Of a stretch of 64,000 bases of DNA, positions 30,187-39,348 are shown in pieces. How positions within the stretch are numbered: the first letter of the stretch is position 1; each line of letters opens with the position of its first letter. The translations under genes and the position numbers were made by a program. Source of the stretch: SIG589 sp045652465 (GTDB lineage Bacteria > Bacillota > Clostridia > Oscillospirales > Acutalibacteraceae); contig JAZRUI010000015.1 of the NCBI GenBank assembly GCA_045652465.1, forward strand, positions 186,001-250,000. The letters run 5' to 3'. A model generated the notes under the pieces. That model searched no databases. It was not told the DNA's origin and saw only the letters and a list, made by a program, of their open reading frames with translations.

Positions 30187-32433
30187 ATGATAACTCTTAA
30201 GAAAGGCGGCCATATTTTAAAGGGCGGTCTTCCCGTTCCTGCAGAGGGAGTAGCAAATCCCCGCGCTGAACGCAACAAAACAATGGCATATAAGGTTATG
30301 AACGCTCATAACAGCTCGAACGATGAATCGCTTATGCGAATCAAGTTTGATAGCCTTATTTCCCACGATATAACCTATGTTGGTATCATACAAACTGCAA
30401 GAGGAAGCGGACTTCGCGAATTCCCCGTGCCCTATGTTATGACCAACTGCCACAACAGCCTTTGTGCCGTTGGCGGAACCATCAACGAGGATGACCATGT
30501 TTTTGGCCTTTCGGCTGCTAAAAAATATGGCGGCATCTATGTTCCTGCTAACCAGGCTGTTCTTCATCAGTATGCCCGCGAAATGATGAGCGGCTGCGGC
30601 AAGATGATTTTAGGCTCGGATAGCCACACTCGCTATGGTGCATTAGGAACCATGGGTGTTGGCGAAGGCGGCCCCGAAATTGTTAAGCAGCTCCTTTCCA
30701 ATACATATGATGTTGCAGCCCCCGAGGTTGTTTTGGTTTATTTAACAGGAAAACCGCAGCAGGGTGTTGGCCCGCATGATGTTGCGATTGCTCTTTGCGG
30801 CGCAACCTATAAAAACGGATTCGTTAAGAATAAGGTTCTCGAATTCGCAGGCCCCGGCGTTAAGAATCTCCCGATGGATTTCCGCATCGGCATCGATGTT
30901 ATGACAACCGAAACCGCCTGCCTTTCCTCGATTTGGACAACCGATGAGAAGGTTGAAGAATATTTAGCGGCTCATGGTCGCCCCGAGGAATATAAGGCGA
31001 TTGCTCCCGATGAGGGCGCATATTATGACAGCGTTATCGAAATCGACCTTTCAACCGTTGAATGTATGGCAGCGCTCCCGTTCCATCCCTCGGAGGCATA
31101 CACCGTTCGCGAGCTTATCGCAGGCGGCGCCGATATCCTTCGTGAGGCCGAGCTTCGCGCTGAAGAGCAGTTCGGCGGCAAGGTTCATCTCTCGCTGACC
31201 GATAAGGTTCAAAACGGCAAGATTATGATAGACCAAGGCGTTATCGCAGGCTGCGCAGGCGGTATGTATGATAACATCGCCGAGGCGGCAGCCATTATGC
31301 GCGACCGCTCGGTTGGCAACGGCTATTTCTCGCTCTCTGTTTATCCGCCTTCGGTTCCCGTTAACCTCCGCCTTATTAAGGATGGCATTCAGCAACAGCT
31401 TTTGGAGTGCGGCGCGCTCTTCAAGCCCTGCTTCTGCGGTCCCTGCTTTGGCGCGGGCGATGTTCCCTCTAATAATGGTCTCTCAATCCGTCATACAACA
31501 AGAAACTTCCCCAACCGCGAAGGTTCCCGTCCGGGTGACGGTCAGCTTTCGGCTGTTATGCTTATGGATGCTCGCAGCATCGCCGCAACAGCAGCAAACG
31601 GCGGCGTTTTAACCGCAGCAACCGACATTGATTATAAGGCTCCCGAGCAAAAGCCCTTAACCTTCGATGCTGCGCCCTATGAAAAGCGCGTTTATTTCGG
31701 CTTCGGCAAGGCCGACCCGAAGGCGGAACTCCGCTTCGGTCCCAACATTACCGAGTGGCCCAAAATTCCTGCCCTTTCGGAAAATCTTTTGCTTCGCCTC
31801 GCCAGCGTAATTCATGACCCCGTAACAACAACCGATGAGCTTATCCCCTCGGGCGAAACCTCATCCTATCGTTCTAATCCCTTAAAGCTTGCAACCTTCG
31901 CCCTTTCCCGCCGCGACCCCGATTATGTTGCCAGAACCGCAACCGTTCGCGCCGAGGAACAAAGCCGCGCAAACGGAACTCCCGATGCAAAAACGGTTGA
32001 GCTTTTGAAGAAGGCAGGCTTTGTCGAGGATGTACTTTTCGATACAACCGTTGCCTCGGCAATCTTCGCAAACAAGCCGGGCGATGGCTCCGCTCGCGAG
32101 CAGGCAGCATCCTGCCAGCGCGTTTTGGGCGGCGGCGCAAACATTTGCTATGAATATGCAACCAAGCGCTATCGTTCCAACTGCATCAACTGGGGTATGT
32201 TGCCCTTCACCATCGATGAGGATGTTGATTTCGATTATAAGCCCTTCGACAGTGTTTTCGTTCCCGGCATTAAAACCGCAGTTTTAAACGGCGAGGAATC
32301 GGTTAAGGGTTATGTTATAAATGATACCGATGTTCGCGAAATAACCCTTCACATAGCGGGTCTTACCGAAAAAGAGCGCGAAATCCTGCTTTCGGGCTGC
32401 CTTATGAACTGGTATGCCGAGCATAATAAATAA
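30187..32433 (+). CDS. Aconitase-family hydratase (probable aconitate hydratase, YbhJ-like)
   Basis: 748 residues. Iron-sulfur aconitase signatures are recognisable but divergent: GSDSHTRYGALGTMGVGEGG, GCAGGMYDNIAEAA with one cluster Cys, and CGPCFGAGDVPSN with others. The swivel domain follows from about residue 600 (RYRSNCINWGMLPF). It is longer than AcnX and more like the YbhJ-type hydratases, whose activity is poorly tested. Its place between gltA and icd makes citrate-isocitrate isomerisation the best guess. RBS AGGGTGAT. A weak promoter (TTTAAA-17-TATATT, 30124-30152) lies upstream. Confidence 0.85.
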   Translation: MITLKKGGHILKGGLPVPAEGVANPRAERNKTMAYKVMNAHNSSNDESLMRIKFDSLISHDITYVGIIQTARGSGLREFPVPYVMTNCHNSLCAVGGTINEDDHVFGLSAAKKYGGIYVPANQAVLHQYAREMMSGCGKMILGSDSHTRYGALGTMGVGEGGPEIVKQLLSNTYDVAAPEVVLVYLTGKPQQGVGPHDVAIALCGATYKNGFVKNKVLEFAGPGVKNLPMDFRIGIDVMTTETACLSSIWTTDEKVEEYLAAHGRPEEYKAIAPDEGAYYDSVIEIDLSTVECMAALPFHPSEAYTVRELIAGGADILREAELRAEEQFGGKVHLSLTDKVQNGKIMIDQGVIAGCAGGMYDNIAEAAAIMRDRSVGNGYFSLSVYPPSVPVNLRLIKDGIQQQLLECGALFKPCFCGPCFGAGDVPSNNGLSIRHTTRNFPNREGSRPGDGQLSAVMLMDARSIAATAANGGVLTAATDIDYKAPEQKPLTFDAAPYEKRVYFGFGKADPKAELRFGPNITEWPKIPALSENLLLRLASVIHDPVTTTDELIPSGETSSYRSNPLKLATFALSRRDPDYVARTATVRAEEQSRANGTPDAKTVELLKKAGFVEDVLFDTTVASAIFANKPGDGSAREQAASCQRVLGGGANICYEYATKRYRSNCINWGMLPFTIDEDVDFDYKPFDSVFVPGIKTAVLNGEESVKGYVINDTDVREITLHIAGLTEKEREILLSGCLMNWYAEHNK

Positions 32434-32446
32434 AGGAGCAAACAAA

Positions 32447-33655
32447 ATGGAAAAAATCAAAATGCAAAACCCCATCGTTGAGATGGATGGCGATGAAATG
32501 ACCAGAATTCTCTGGAAAATGATAAAGGATGAGCTCCTTTGCCCCTTCGTTGAACTCAACACCGAGTATTACGATTTAGGTCTTCCTTATCGTGATGAAA
32601 CCAACGACCAGGTAACCGTTGATGCCTCCAATGCTATAAAGAAGCATAAGGTTGGCGTTAAATGCGCTACCATAACCCCCAACGCACAGCGCGTTGAGGA
32701 ATATAAGCTCAAGGAAATGTGGAAGAGCCCCAACGGAACCATCCGCGCTATTTTGGATGGAACCGTTTTCCGCGCTCCCATTATAACAAGCCGCATTAAG
32801 CCCTATGTAAGCCGTTGGAACAAGCCTATCACCATTGCGCGTCATGCCTATGGCGATGTTTATAAGGCAACCGAATTCCGCGTGCCCGGTCCCGGCAAGG
32901 CTGAACTTTTATTCACAGGAGAGGATGGCACCGAATTCCGCCAAACCATCTATGATTATGAGTGCGCAGGCGTGCTTCAGGGTCAGTATAACAAGGATTC
33001 CTCCATCGAATCCTTTGCTCGCGTTTGCTTTGAATATGCCCTTTCCACCAAGCAGGATATGTGGTTTGCAACTAAAGATACTATTTCGAAGCAGTATGAC
33101 CAAACCTTCAAGTTCATCTTCCAGCGCATCTATGATGAGGAGTTCAAGGATAAGTTCGAGGCAGCAGGAATCGAATATTTCTACACCCTTATTGATGACG
33201 CTGTTGCCCGCGTTATCCGCTCCGAGGGCGGCTTCCTTTGGGTTTGCAAGAACTATGATGGCGATGTTATGAGCGATATGGTTTCAACCGCATTCGGCTC
33301 TCTCGCTATGATGACCAGCGTTCTTGTCAGCCCCGAAGGCAACTATGAATATGAGGCGGCTCACGGAACCGTTACCCGCCATTATTATCGTTGGCTCAAG
33401 GGCGAAAAACCCTCCTCCAACCCCATCGCAACCATCTTTGCGTGGTCGGGAGCGCTCCGCAAGCGCGGCGAGCTCGATGGAAACGGCGAGCTTGTTGACT
33501 TTGCCGATAAGCTTGAGGCTGCCTGTCTTGACACCATCGAGGGCGGCACTATGACCGGCGACCTTGCAGCTTTAGCCGAGGGCGAAACTCGCGTTGTAAA
33601 CAGCGAAGAATTCATCGCTGCTATCCGCGAAAACCTCGAAGCAAAATTAGCATAA
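32447..33655 (+). CDS. icd: Isocitrate dehydrogenase (NADP-type, eukaryote-like subfamily)
   Basis: 402 residues, close in layout to the homodimeric eukaryotic-type NADP-IDH: NPIVEMDGDEMTRILW, SPNGTIRAILDGTVFR (substrate loop), YKATEFRVPGPGK, YDGDVMSDMV with metal-binding Asp, and AAHGTVTRHY near the cofactor site. It converts isocitrate to 2-oxoglutarate and CO2. The start at 32447 follows AAAGGAG. 13 bases after the hydratase and co-transcribed. Confidence 0.95.
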   Translation: MEKIKMQNPIVEMDGDEMTRILWKMIKDELLCPFVELNTEYYDLGLPYRDETNDQVTVDASNAIKKHKVGVKCATITPNAQRVEEYKLKEMWKSPNGTIRAILDGTVFRAPIITSRIKPYVSRWNKPITIARHAYGDVYKATEFRVPGPGKAELLFTGEDGTEFRQTIYDYECAGVLQGQYNKDSSIESFARVCFEYALSTKQDMWFATKDTISKQYDQTFKFIFQRIYDEEFKDKFEAAGIEYFYTLIDDAVARVIRSEGGFLWVCKNYDGDVMSDMVSTAFGSLAMMTSVLVSPEGNYEYEAAHGTVTRHYYRWLKGEKPSSNPIATIFAWSGALRKRGELDGNGELVDFADKLEAACLDTIEGGTMTGDLAALAEGETRVVNSEEFIAAIRENLEAKLA

Positions 33656-33701
33656 GTTAAAATGTCGCCTTATTATATATAGGTAAACGCTACTTATACT
33701 A

Positions 33702-33752
33702 TTGATAACTTTCAAAGTCCTGTGCTATAATCAGCATAGGACTTTTTATTTT
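33702..33752 (+). promoter_or_regulatory. icd terminator with the maf promoter built into it
   Basis: A 13-bp stem (33714-33726 / 33733-33745, one G-U) followed by TTATTTT is a good terminator for the icd operon. The maf promoter TTGATA (33702-33707), 18 bases, TATAAT (33726-33731, with TGC extension) has its -10 box in the loop of that hairpin. Transcripts from it would start in the right arm and lack the hairpin. Confidence 0.75.
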
Positions 33753-33763
33753 GGAGAGAAAAA

Positions 33764-34318
33764 ATGAAGATTATTTTAGCATCGCAATCCCCAAGGAGAA
33801 GGGAACTGCTGTCGCTTATAACCGAGCAGTTCGAAATAGTGCCGCCCGAAGGCGAGGAAAACTGCCCCGAAGAAACCCCGCTTTATGAGCGCCCGCTAAT
33901 GCTTGCGCGCCAAAAAGCCGAGGAGGTTGCAAGAAAATATCCTAACGATATTGTCATCTCCGCCGACACAGCAGTTTTTTGCGATAATAAAATGTTTGGC
34001 AAGCCGCAGGGATATGCCGAAGCCCGAGAGATGCTTTTTTCTCTTTCGGGAAAGGTTCATAAGGTGGTAACAGGTTGCGTTATAAGAAAGGGCGAAGAGG
34101 AAGAAGCCTTCAGCGTAACAACCGATGTCGAGTTCTATCCGTTGGATGAGGAAACGGTCGATTGGTATATAAAAACGAATGAATGTTATGACAAAGCAGG
34201 GGCGTATGGCATCCAAGGGAAGGGTGCTTTGCTCGTAAAAAGTATAAACGGCGACTACTTTAATGTGGTCGGTTTGCCCGTTGCCGAGCTCCATTTTAGG
34301 CTCAAAAAATCGATTTAG
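33764..34318 (+). CDS. maf: Maf-type nucleoside triphosphate pyrophosphatase
   Basis: 184 residues: LASQSPRRRELL phosphate-binding start, PNDIVISADTAV, FGKPQGYAEAREML, and YDKAGAYGIQGKGALL. It hydrolyses dTTP/UTP or modified nucleotides to the monophosphate; members also affect cell division. Start behind GGAGAG. Confidence 0.95.
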   Translation: MKIILASQSPRRRELLSLITEQFEIVPPEGEENCPEETPLYERPLMLARQKAEEVARKYPNDIVISADTAVFCDNKMFGKPQGYAEAREMLFSLSGKVHKVVTGCVIRKGEEEEAFSVTTDVEFYPLDEETVDWYIKTNECYDKAGAYGIQGKGALLVKSINGDYFNVVGLPVAELHFRLKKSI

Positions 34319-34382
34319 GGCGTTAAAATGGTAAATCGCTAAAAAATTATGCCGTTTTTTTCAACTTTTTTCGCCGAAACAC

Positions 34383-34411
34383 TTGACAAATAGGTGTAAA
34401 AACCTTAAAAT
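34383..34411 (+). promoter_or_regulatory. liv operon promoter
   Basis: Consensus TTGACA (34383-34388), 17-base spacer, TAAAAT (34406-34411). Confidence 0.82.
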
Positions 34412-34448
34412 TTTTCTATCATTAAAAATTTTCTGGAGGGAAAATAAA

Positions 34449-35638
34449 ATGAAAAAGTTATTAGCAATCCTTATGGCTGCATGTATGATTCTTTCTTTCG
34501 CAGCCTGCGGTGGCAGCTCCGACTCGGATGATGGTTCCACCGTTCTTAAAATCGGCGGCATTGGCCCCGTAACCGGTCCCGCAGCTAGCTACGGTATCGC
34601 AGTACAGCACGGCGCAGAAATCGCTGTAGAAGAAATCAACGCTTTAGAGGGCGACCTTAAGCTTGAGTTCAAAATGCAGGATGACGAGCACAACCCCGAG
34701 AAATCGGTAAACGCTTACAACACCCTTAAGGACTGGGGCATGAAGGTTCTCATGGGAACCGTTACAACTCAGCCCTGCATCGCAGTTTCGGCAAAGAGTA
34801 ACGAAGATGGTATCTTCACCCTTACTCCTTCCGCTTCTTCGACCGATGTTTTAGGCGGCTTCAAGGATGAGAACGGCAACTATTCCGTTCCCCGCAAGGA
34901 GAACATCTTCCAGATGTGCTTCACCGACCCCAACCAGGGAACCGCATCCGCTCAGTACATCTCTGAGCAGAAGCTCGGCACCAAGATTGCCGTTATCTAC
35001 AACAACGCTGACGCATACTCCACCGGTATCTACCAGAAGTTTGATGCTGAAGCAAAGAAGCTTGGTCTTAACATCGTAAGCGTTAAGTCGTTCGATGATG
35101 ACAAGAACCTCGACTTCAAACCCCACCTCAACGCTGCAAAGGATGCAGGCGCTGACCTCGTATTTATGCCATCTACTACACTCCTGCTTCGGTTATCTTA
35201 AAGCAGGCTGATGAGATGAACTACAATGTTAAGTTCTTCGGTGTTGACGGTCTTGACGGCCTCCTCGGCATCGAAAATTTCGACACCACCCTTGCTGAAG
35301 GCGTAATGCTTCTCACCCCCTTCACCGCTGACGCTGAAGATGCTAAGACCCAGAACTTCGTTAAGAAGTATAAGGAAAAGTATGGCGAGGTTCCCTCGCA
35401 GTTCGCAGCTGACGCTTATGACTGCATCTATGCAATCTATGAAGCTTGCAAGGCTGAGGAAATCACCGCAGGTATGAGCGCAAAGAAAATGGCTGAAAAG
35501 CTTGTTGAGCGTTTCACCAGCGATGAGTTCGTATTCGACGGCCTCACCGGCGAGGATATGACCTGGTCTGAAACAGGCGAAGTTGCCAAGGCTCCTAAGG
35601 GCATGGTAATCAAAAACGGCGTTTACGTTGGTATGTAA
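34449..35638 (+). pseudogene. livJ: Branched-chain amino acid binding lipoprotein LivJ, split by a one-base frameshift
   Basis: Lipoprotein signal peptide with lipobox FAAC, then TVLKIGGIGPVTGPAASYG and the full periplasmic-binding fold of the Leu/Ile/Val family. The first frame ends at 35201 after VFMPSTT. Shifting by one base at about 35169-35171 restores a continuous product (after VFMP: IYYTPASVILKQADE, then MNYNVKFFGVDG) to 35638. A C missing from what would be ATGCCCATC explains it exactly. The rest of the operon is intact, so a sequencing or assembly slip, or a very recent mutation, is more likely than old decay. Strong promoter and GGAGGG RBS. Confidence 0.85.
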
Positions 35639-35656
35639 TTTTATTAACTAATAGAG

Positions 35657-35699
35657 AAAAAAGGGGTTGCAAAAAACAACCCCTATTTTCTTATTTTAG
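35657..35699 (+). terminator. Hairpin between livJ and livH
   Basis: 8-bp stem AGGGGTTG / CAACCCCT followed by ATTTTCTTATTTT. Partial termination here would give more binding protein than permease, a common arrangement in ABC importers. Confidence 0.82.
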
Positions 35700-35717
35700 T
35701 GATTTTGAGGTGTTAGT

Positions 35718-36602
35718 GTGTCTTTTATAACTAGCTTAATCGATGGTTTAAGCATCGGCAGCGTTTATGCCGTTATAGCCCTTGGCTACACAATGGTTTA
35801 CGGTATTGCAAAGATGCTGAACTTCGCTCATGGTGACGTTATAATGGTTGGTAGCTATGTTTGCTATGAAATGATGCAAATGTCGGGCGTTCCAACTATT
35901 GTTGCCATTCTTGCTGCAATGCTGGTTTGCACGATTTTTGGTATGACAATAGAGCGTTTTGCTTATAAGCCCCTTCGCGGCGCAGGCTCCTTGTCGGTTC
36001 TTATAACCGCTATCGGTGTGAGCTATTTCTTGCAAAATGCAGCGTTGCTTATCTTCTCCAGCAACCCCAAGAACTTCGATTCCGTTGTTCCTAAATTCTC
36101 CGTTAACATTGGCGAGCTCAGCATTTCGGGACTCACCATTGTAACCATAGGCGTTGGCATTGCCATCATGATAGGTCTAACCCTTTTTGTTAAGTTAAGC
36201 AAAATGGGCAAGGCTATGCGCGCAGTATCCGAGGATAAGGATGCGGCAGAACTCATGGGTATCAATGTTAACTCAACTATTGCCGTAACCTTCGCAATCG
36301 GTTCGGCATTAGCCGCAGTAGCAGGCGTTTTGCTTTGCTCCAAGACCCCCGCGCTCGACCCCACCTTGGGTGCCATGCCCGGAATTAAGGCATTCGTTGC
36401 TGCCGTTATCGGCGGTATCGGCTCTATCCCCGGCGCTATGATTGGCGGTCTTTTGCTCGGCATAGTTGAAACCATAACCGTTTCCATCAACAACCAAACT
36501 CTCAATTCGCTTTCGAGCGCGGTTGTTTTCGGAATACTTATAATCGTTCTTCTCGTTAAGCCGACAGGCATTTTAGGCAAGAAGATTCAAGAAAAGGTGT
36601 GA
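35718..36602 (+). CDS. livH: Branched-chain amino acid ABC transporter permease LivH
   Basis: 294 residues, eight or so membrane helices, starting at GTG behind GAGGTGTTA. DGLSIGSVYAVIALGYTMVYG and MLNFAHGDVIMVGSYV are LivH signatures; EDKDAAELMGIN is the cytoplasmic coupling loop. Forms the membrane channel with LivM. Confidence 0.96.
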   Translation: MSFITSLIDGLSIGSVYAVIALGYTMVYGIAKMLNFAHGDVIMVGSYVCYEMMQMSGVPTIVAILAAMLVCTIFGMTIERFAYKPLRGAGSLSVLITAIGVSYFLQNAALLIFSSNPKNFDSVVPKFSVNIGELSISGLTIVTIGVGIAIMIGLTLFVKLSKMGKAMRAVSEDKDAAELMGINVNSTIAVTFAIGSALAAVAGVLLCSKTPALDPTLGAMPGIKAFVAAVIGGIGSIPGAMIGGLLLGIVETITVSINNQTLNSLSSAVVFGILIIVLLVKPTGILGKKIQEKV

Positions 36603-36613
36603 GGTGAGGGTAG

Positions 36614-37681
36614 ATGCAAAAGTTTAAATCTCTCAGCAAATATACCCGAACAAGCATCTCTTCTTATGGTATAATTATTGCTGCATTTCTTGTAATAACT
36701 CTCCTTAAATCGACCGTTGGTATCGGCGCAGCACTCGAGGGCTATCTTGTTCCCGTTTGCGTTTATATCGTTTTGGCGGTATCTTTAAACCTCGTTGTTG
36801 GTATTTCGGGCGAGCTTTCGCTTGGACATGCCGGCTTTATGAGCGTTGGTGCCTTTGTCGGTCTTTGCGTTTCCAATATGGTTGCCGCAAATATGGAGTC
36901 GGTTGTTCTTCGCCTTGTTATAACCCTTTTGGTTGGCGGTATTGTTGCGGGTATCGTTGGTTTCCTAATCGGTATTCCCGTTTTGCGCCTTCGCGGCGAC
37001 TATCTCGCTATCGTAACCTTGGCTTTCGGCGAAATCATTAAAACCGTTTTAAAAATCGTTTATGTAGGCGTTGAGGAAAGCGGCGCGCTGCAGTTCAGCT
37101 TTAACGATGAAAAGGGACTCCATGGTTGCCGTTTCATCTTCCGCGGCGCTTCGGGCGCAACCTCGGCTATGGGTATCGCAACCTTTGCCGCAGGCGTTGT
37201 GCTTGTAATCTTCACGCTCTTCGTTGTTATCAACCTAATCCACAGCCGCACAGGTCGCGCCATCACAGCATTGCGCGATAACCGCATCGCTGCTGAATCG
37301 GTTGGTATCAGCGCAACCAAGTATAAGATGATAGCCTTCGTTGTATCCGCAGCACTCGCAGGTATGGCAGGCGCTCTCTATTCAACCAACATTGTTTTCA
37401 CCCCCTTAAAACTCGACTACAATGTATCCATTCAAATCCTTGTATTCGTAGTTTTGGGCGGTATGGGCAACATTCCGGGAACCATAATCTCGACCATCGT
37501 GCTTTATCTCATTCCCGAATTGTTCCGCAGCCTTTCGGAATATAGAATGCTCATCTATGCTATAGTTCTTATCGTTGTTATGCTCGCTAAGAACAGCCCG
37601 AAGGTTAAATATTTCAAGGATACCGTTATTGAAAAGGTATTCCGTAAAAAAGCAGTAGAGGAGGTGGGCGAGAATGTCTAA
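36614..37681 (+). CDS. livM: Branched-chain amino acid ABC transporter permease LivM
   Basis: 355 residues, polytopic: VSLNLVVGISGELSLGHAGF, LRGDYLAIVTLAFGEIIK and ALRDNRIAAESVGI coupling loop. The C-terminal end overlaps livG by 8 bases. RBS GAGGTGAGG. Confidence 0.96.
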   Translation: MQKFKSLSKYTRTSISSYGIIIAAFLVITLLKSTVGIGAALEGYLVPVCVYIVLAVSLNLVVGISGELSLGHAGFMSVGAFVGLCVSNMVAANMESVVLRLVITLLVGGIVAGIVGFLIGIPVLRLRGDYLAIVTLAFGEIIKTVLKIVYVGVEESGALQFSFNDEKGLHGCRFIFRGASGATSAMGIATFAAGVVLVIFTLFVVINLIHSRTGRAITALRDNRIAAESVGISATKYKMIAFVVSAALAGMAGALYSTNIVFTPLKLDYNVSIQILVFVVLGGMGNIPGTIISTIVLYLIPELFRSLSEYRMLIYAIVLIVVMLAKNSPKVKYFKDTVIEKVFRKKAVEEVGENV

Positions 37682-38501
37682 AATGGTACCGCTGCCGACT
37701 CATTCCATCGTGCCTGAGCGCGATGTTGATAAGGCTCCCATCCTCGAAACCCACCACCTGGGTATAGATTTCGGCGGTCTTACAGCGGTTGATGATTTAA
37801 CCCTCGCAGTCGGCAAAACCGAAATTTGCGGTCTTATCGGACCTAACGGCGCAGGTAAAACAACCGTTTTCAACCTGCTGACCAATGTTTATCAGCCCAC
37901 CCGCGGCACTATTATGCTCGACGGTAAAATAACCGCCGGCAAAACTACAACCCAAATCAACCGTATGGGCATCGCCCGTACCTTCCAAAACATCCGCCTT
38001 TTCTCCAATATGTCGGTTATCGACAATGTTAAGGTTGGACTTCATAACTCCATGAAGGAGAATCTCTTCTCCTCCATAACCCATAGTTTGGGCTTTAGAG
38101 GTGCCGAGAAGAAGGCTAACGAGAAGGCTCTTGAGCTTCTCGACTTCTTCCATATGGCCGACCTTGCAAACCATGAGGCAGGCAGCCTGCCCTATGGTGC
38201 GCAGCGCCGTCTTGAAATCGTTCGCGCTCTTGCAACCAATCCGGGAATTATCCTGCTTGATGAGCCTGCGGCGGGTATGAACCCCTCCGAAACCGCAGAA
38301 CTTATGGAAAACATCCGTAAGATTCGCGATTCCTTCCAGATTGCTATAATGCTCATCGAACACGATATGAACCTCGTTATGAACATTTGCGAGGGCATTT
38401 GCGTTCTCGACCACGGTAAGGTTATCGCCAAGGGAACCCCCGATGAAATCAAGCAAAACCCCGTAGTTATTGAGGCATACCTCGGAAAGAAGGAGGCGTA
38501 A
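37674..38501 (+). CDS. livG: Branched-chain amino acid ABC transporter ATPase LivG
   Basis: 275 residues. Walker A GPNGAGKTTVFNLLT, Q-loop region around GIARTFQNIRLF, and Walker B GIILLDEPAAGMNP. The ABC signature position reads LPYGAQRRLEIVRAL, with YGAQRR in place of the canonical LSGGQ, as is common in LivG. An N-terminal extension of about 25 residues precedes the domain. Confidence 0.95.
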   Translation: MSKMVPLPTHSIVPERDVDKAPILETHHLGIDFGGLTAVDDLTLAVGKTEICGLIGPNGAGKTTVFNLLTNVYQPTRGTIMLDGKITAGKTTTQINRMGIARTFQNIRLFSNMSVIDNVKVGLHNSMKENLFSSITHSLGFRGAEKKANEKALELLDFFHMADLANHEAGSLPYGAQRRLEIVRALATNPGIILLDEPAAGMNPSETAELMENIRKIRDSFQIAIMLIEHDMNLVMNICEGICVLDHGKVIAKGTPDEIKQNPVVIEAYLGKKEA

Positions 38502-38504
38502 TTT

Positions 38505-39206
38505 ATGCTAAAGGTAGAAAACGCTAATGTTTATTACGGCAAGATTCACGCCCTAAAGGATATCAGCCTCGAGGTTAAAGAGGGCGAAATCGTTGCTCTT
38601 ATCGGCGCAAACGGCGCAGGTAAATCAACAACCCTTAAAACCATTTCGGGTCTTTTGCGTTCCAAAACAGGCTCTATAACCCTCTTGGATGAGGACATTT
38701 CTCACACCGAGGCTCATAAGCTTGTAACCAAGGGAATGGCTCATGTTCCCGAAGGTCGTCGCATCTTCCTTCAAATGACAGTTCTTGAAAACCTTCAAAT
38801 GGGTGCCTACACAACCAAGGCAAGCGAGGTTGACGCCCTTCTTAAGGATGTGTTCCAGCGCTTCCCGCGCCTTGAACACCGCAAATCCCAAATTGCAGGA
38901 ACCCTCTCGGGCGGCGAGCAGCAAATGCTGGCAATGGGCCGCGCCTTGATGAGCAAGCCGAAGATTTTAATGCTCGATGAACCCTCAATGGGTCTTGCTC
39001 CCATCCTCGTTAAGCAAATCTTTGATATCATCAAAGAGCTTCACGCTGCGGGAACAACCATTCTCCTCGTTGAGCAAAACGCCGAAATGGCACTCAAGGT
39101 TGCCGATCGCGCCTATGTTCTCGAGTCGGGTCGAATCGTTCTTTCGGGCACAGGTAAAGAATTAGCGCAAAGCGATGCTATTAAAAAGGCATATCTCGGC
39201 GGCTAA
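38505..39206 (+). CDS. livF: Branched-chain amino acid ABC transporter ATPase LivF
   Basis: 233 residues. Walker A GANGAGKSTTLKTISG, signature LSGGEQQMLAMGRAL, Walker B ILMLDEPSMGLAP, switch His region LLVEQNAEMAL. Three bases after livG. Last gene of the operon before a strong terminator. Confidence 0.97.
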   Translation: MLKVENANVYYGKIHALKDISLEVKEGEIVALIGANGAGKSTTLKTISGLLRSKTGSITLLDEDISHTEAHKLVTKGMAHVPEGRRIFLQMTVLENLQMGAYTTKASEVDALLKDVFQRFPRLEHRKSQIAGTLSGGEQQMLAMGRALMSKPKILMLDEPSMGLAPILVKQIFDIIKELHAAGTTILLVEQNAEMALKVADRAYVLESGRIVLSGTGKELAQSDAIKKAYLGG

Positions 39207-39213
39207 AAAAATT

Positions 39214-39256
39214 AAAAAGAGCAAACTTTCAAGGTTTGCTCTTTTATTTTTTATTT
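39214..39256 (+). terminator. liv operon terminator
   Basis: Stem AAAGAGCAAAC / GTTTGCTCTTT followed by TATTTTTTATTTTT. Confidence 0.92.
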
Positions 39257-39348
39257 TTCTATGTTAAAATGAAACCAAGGGGATTTTTAAAACCACCTAT
39301 TCTCAGAAGGGGCAAAAGCCTCTTTTAAAAGAAAAGGAGAAATTAAAA

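Noticed and set aside
35169..35171. Programmed ribosomal frameshift in livJ
   Set aside because: No slippery heptamer and no downstream stimulatory structure are evident. A one-base loss is simpler.
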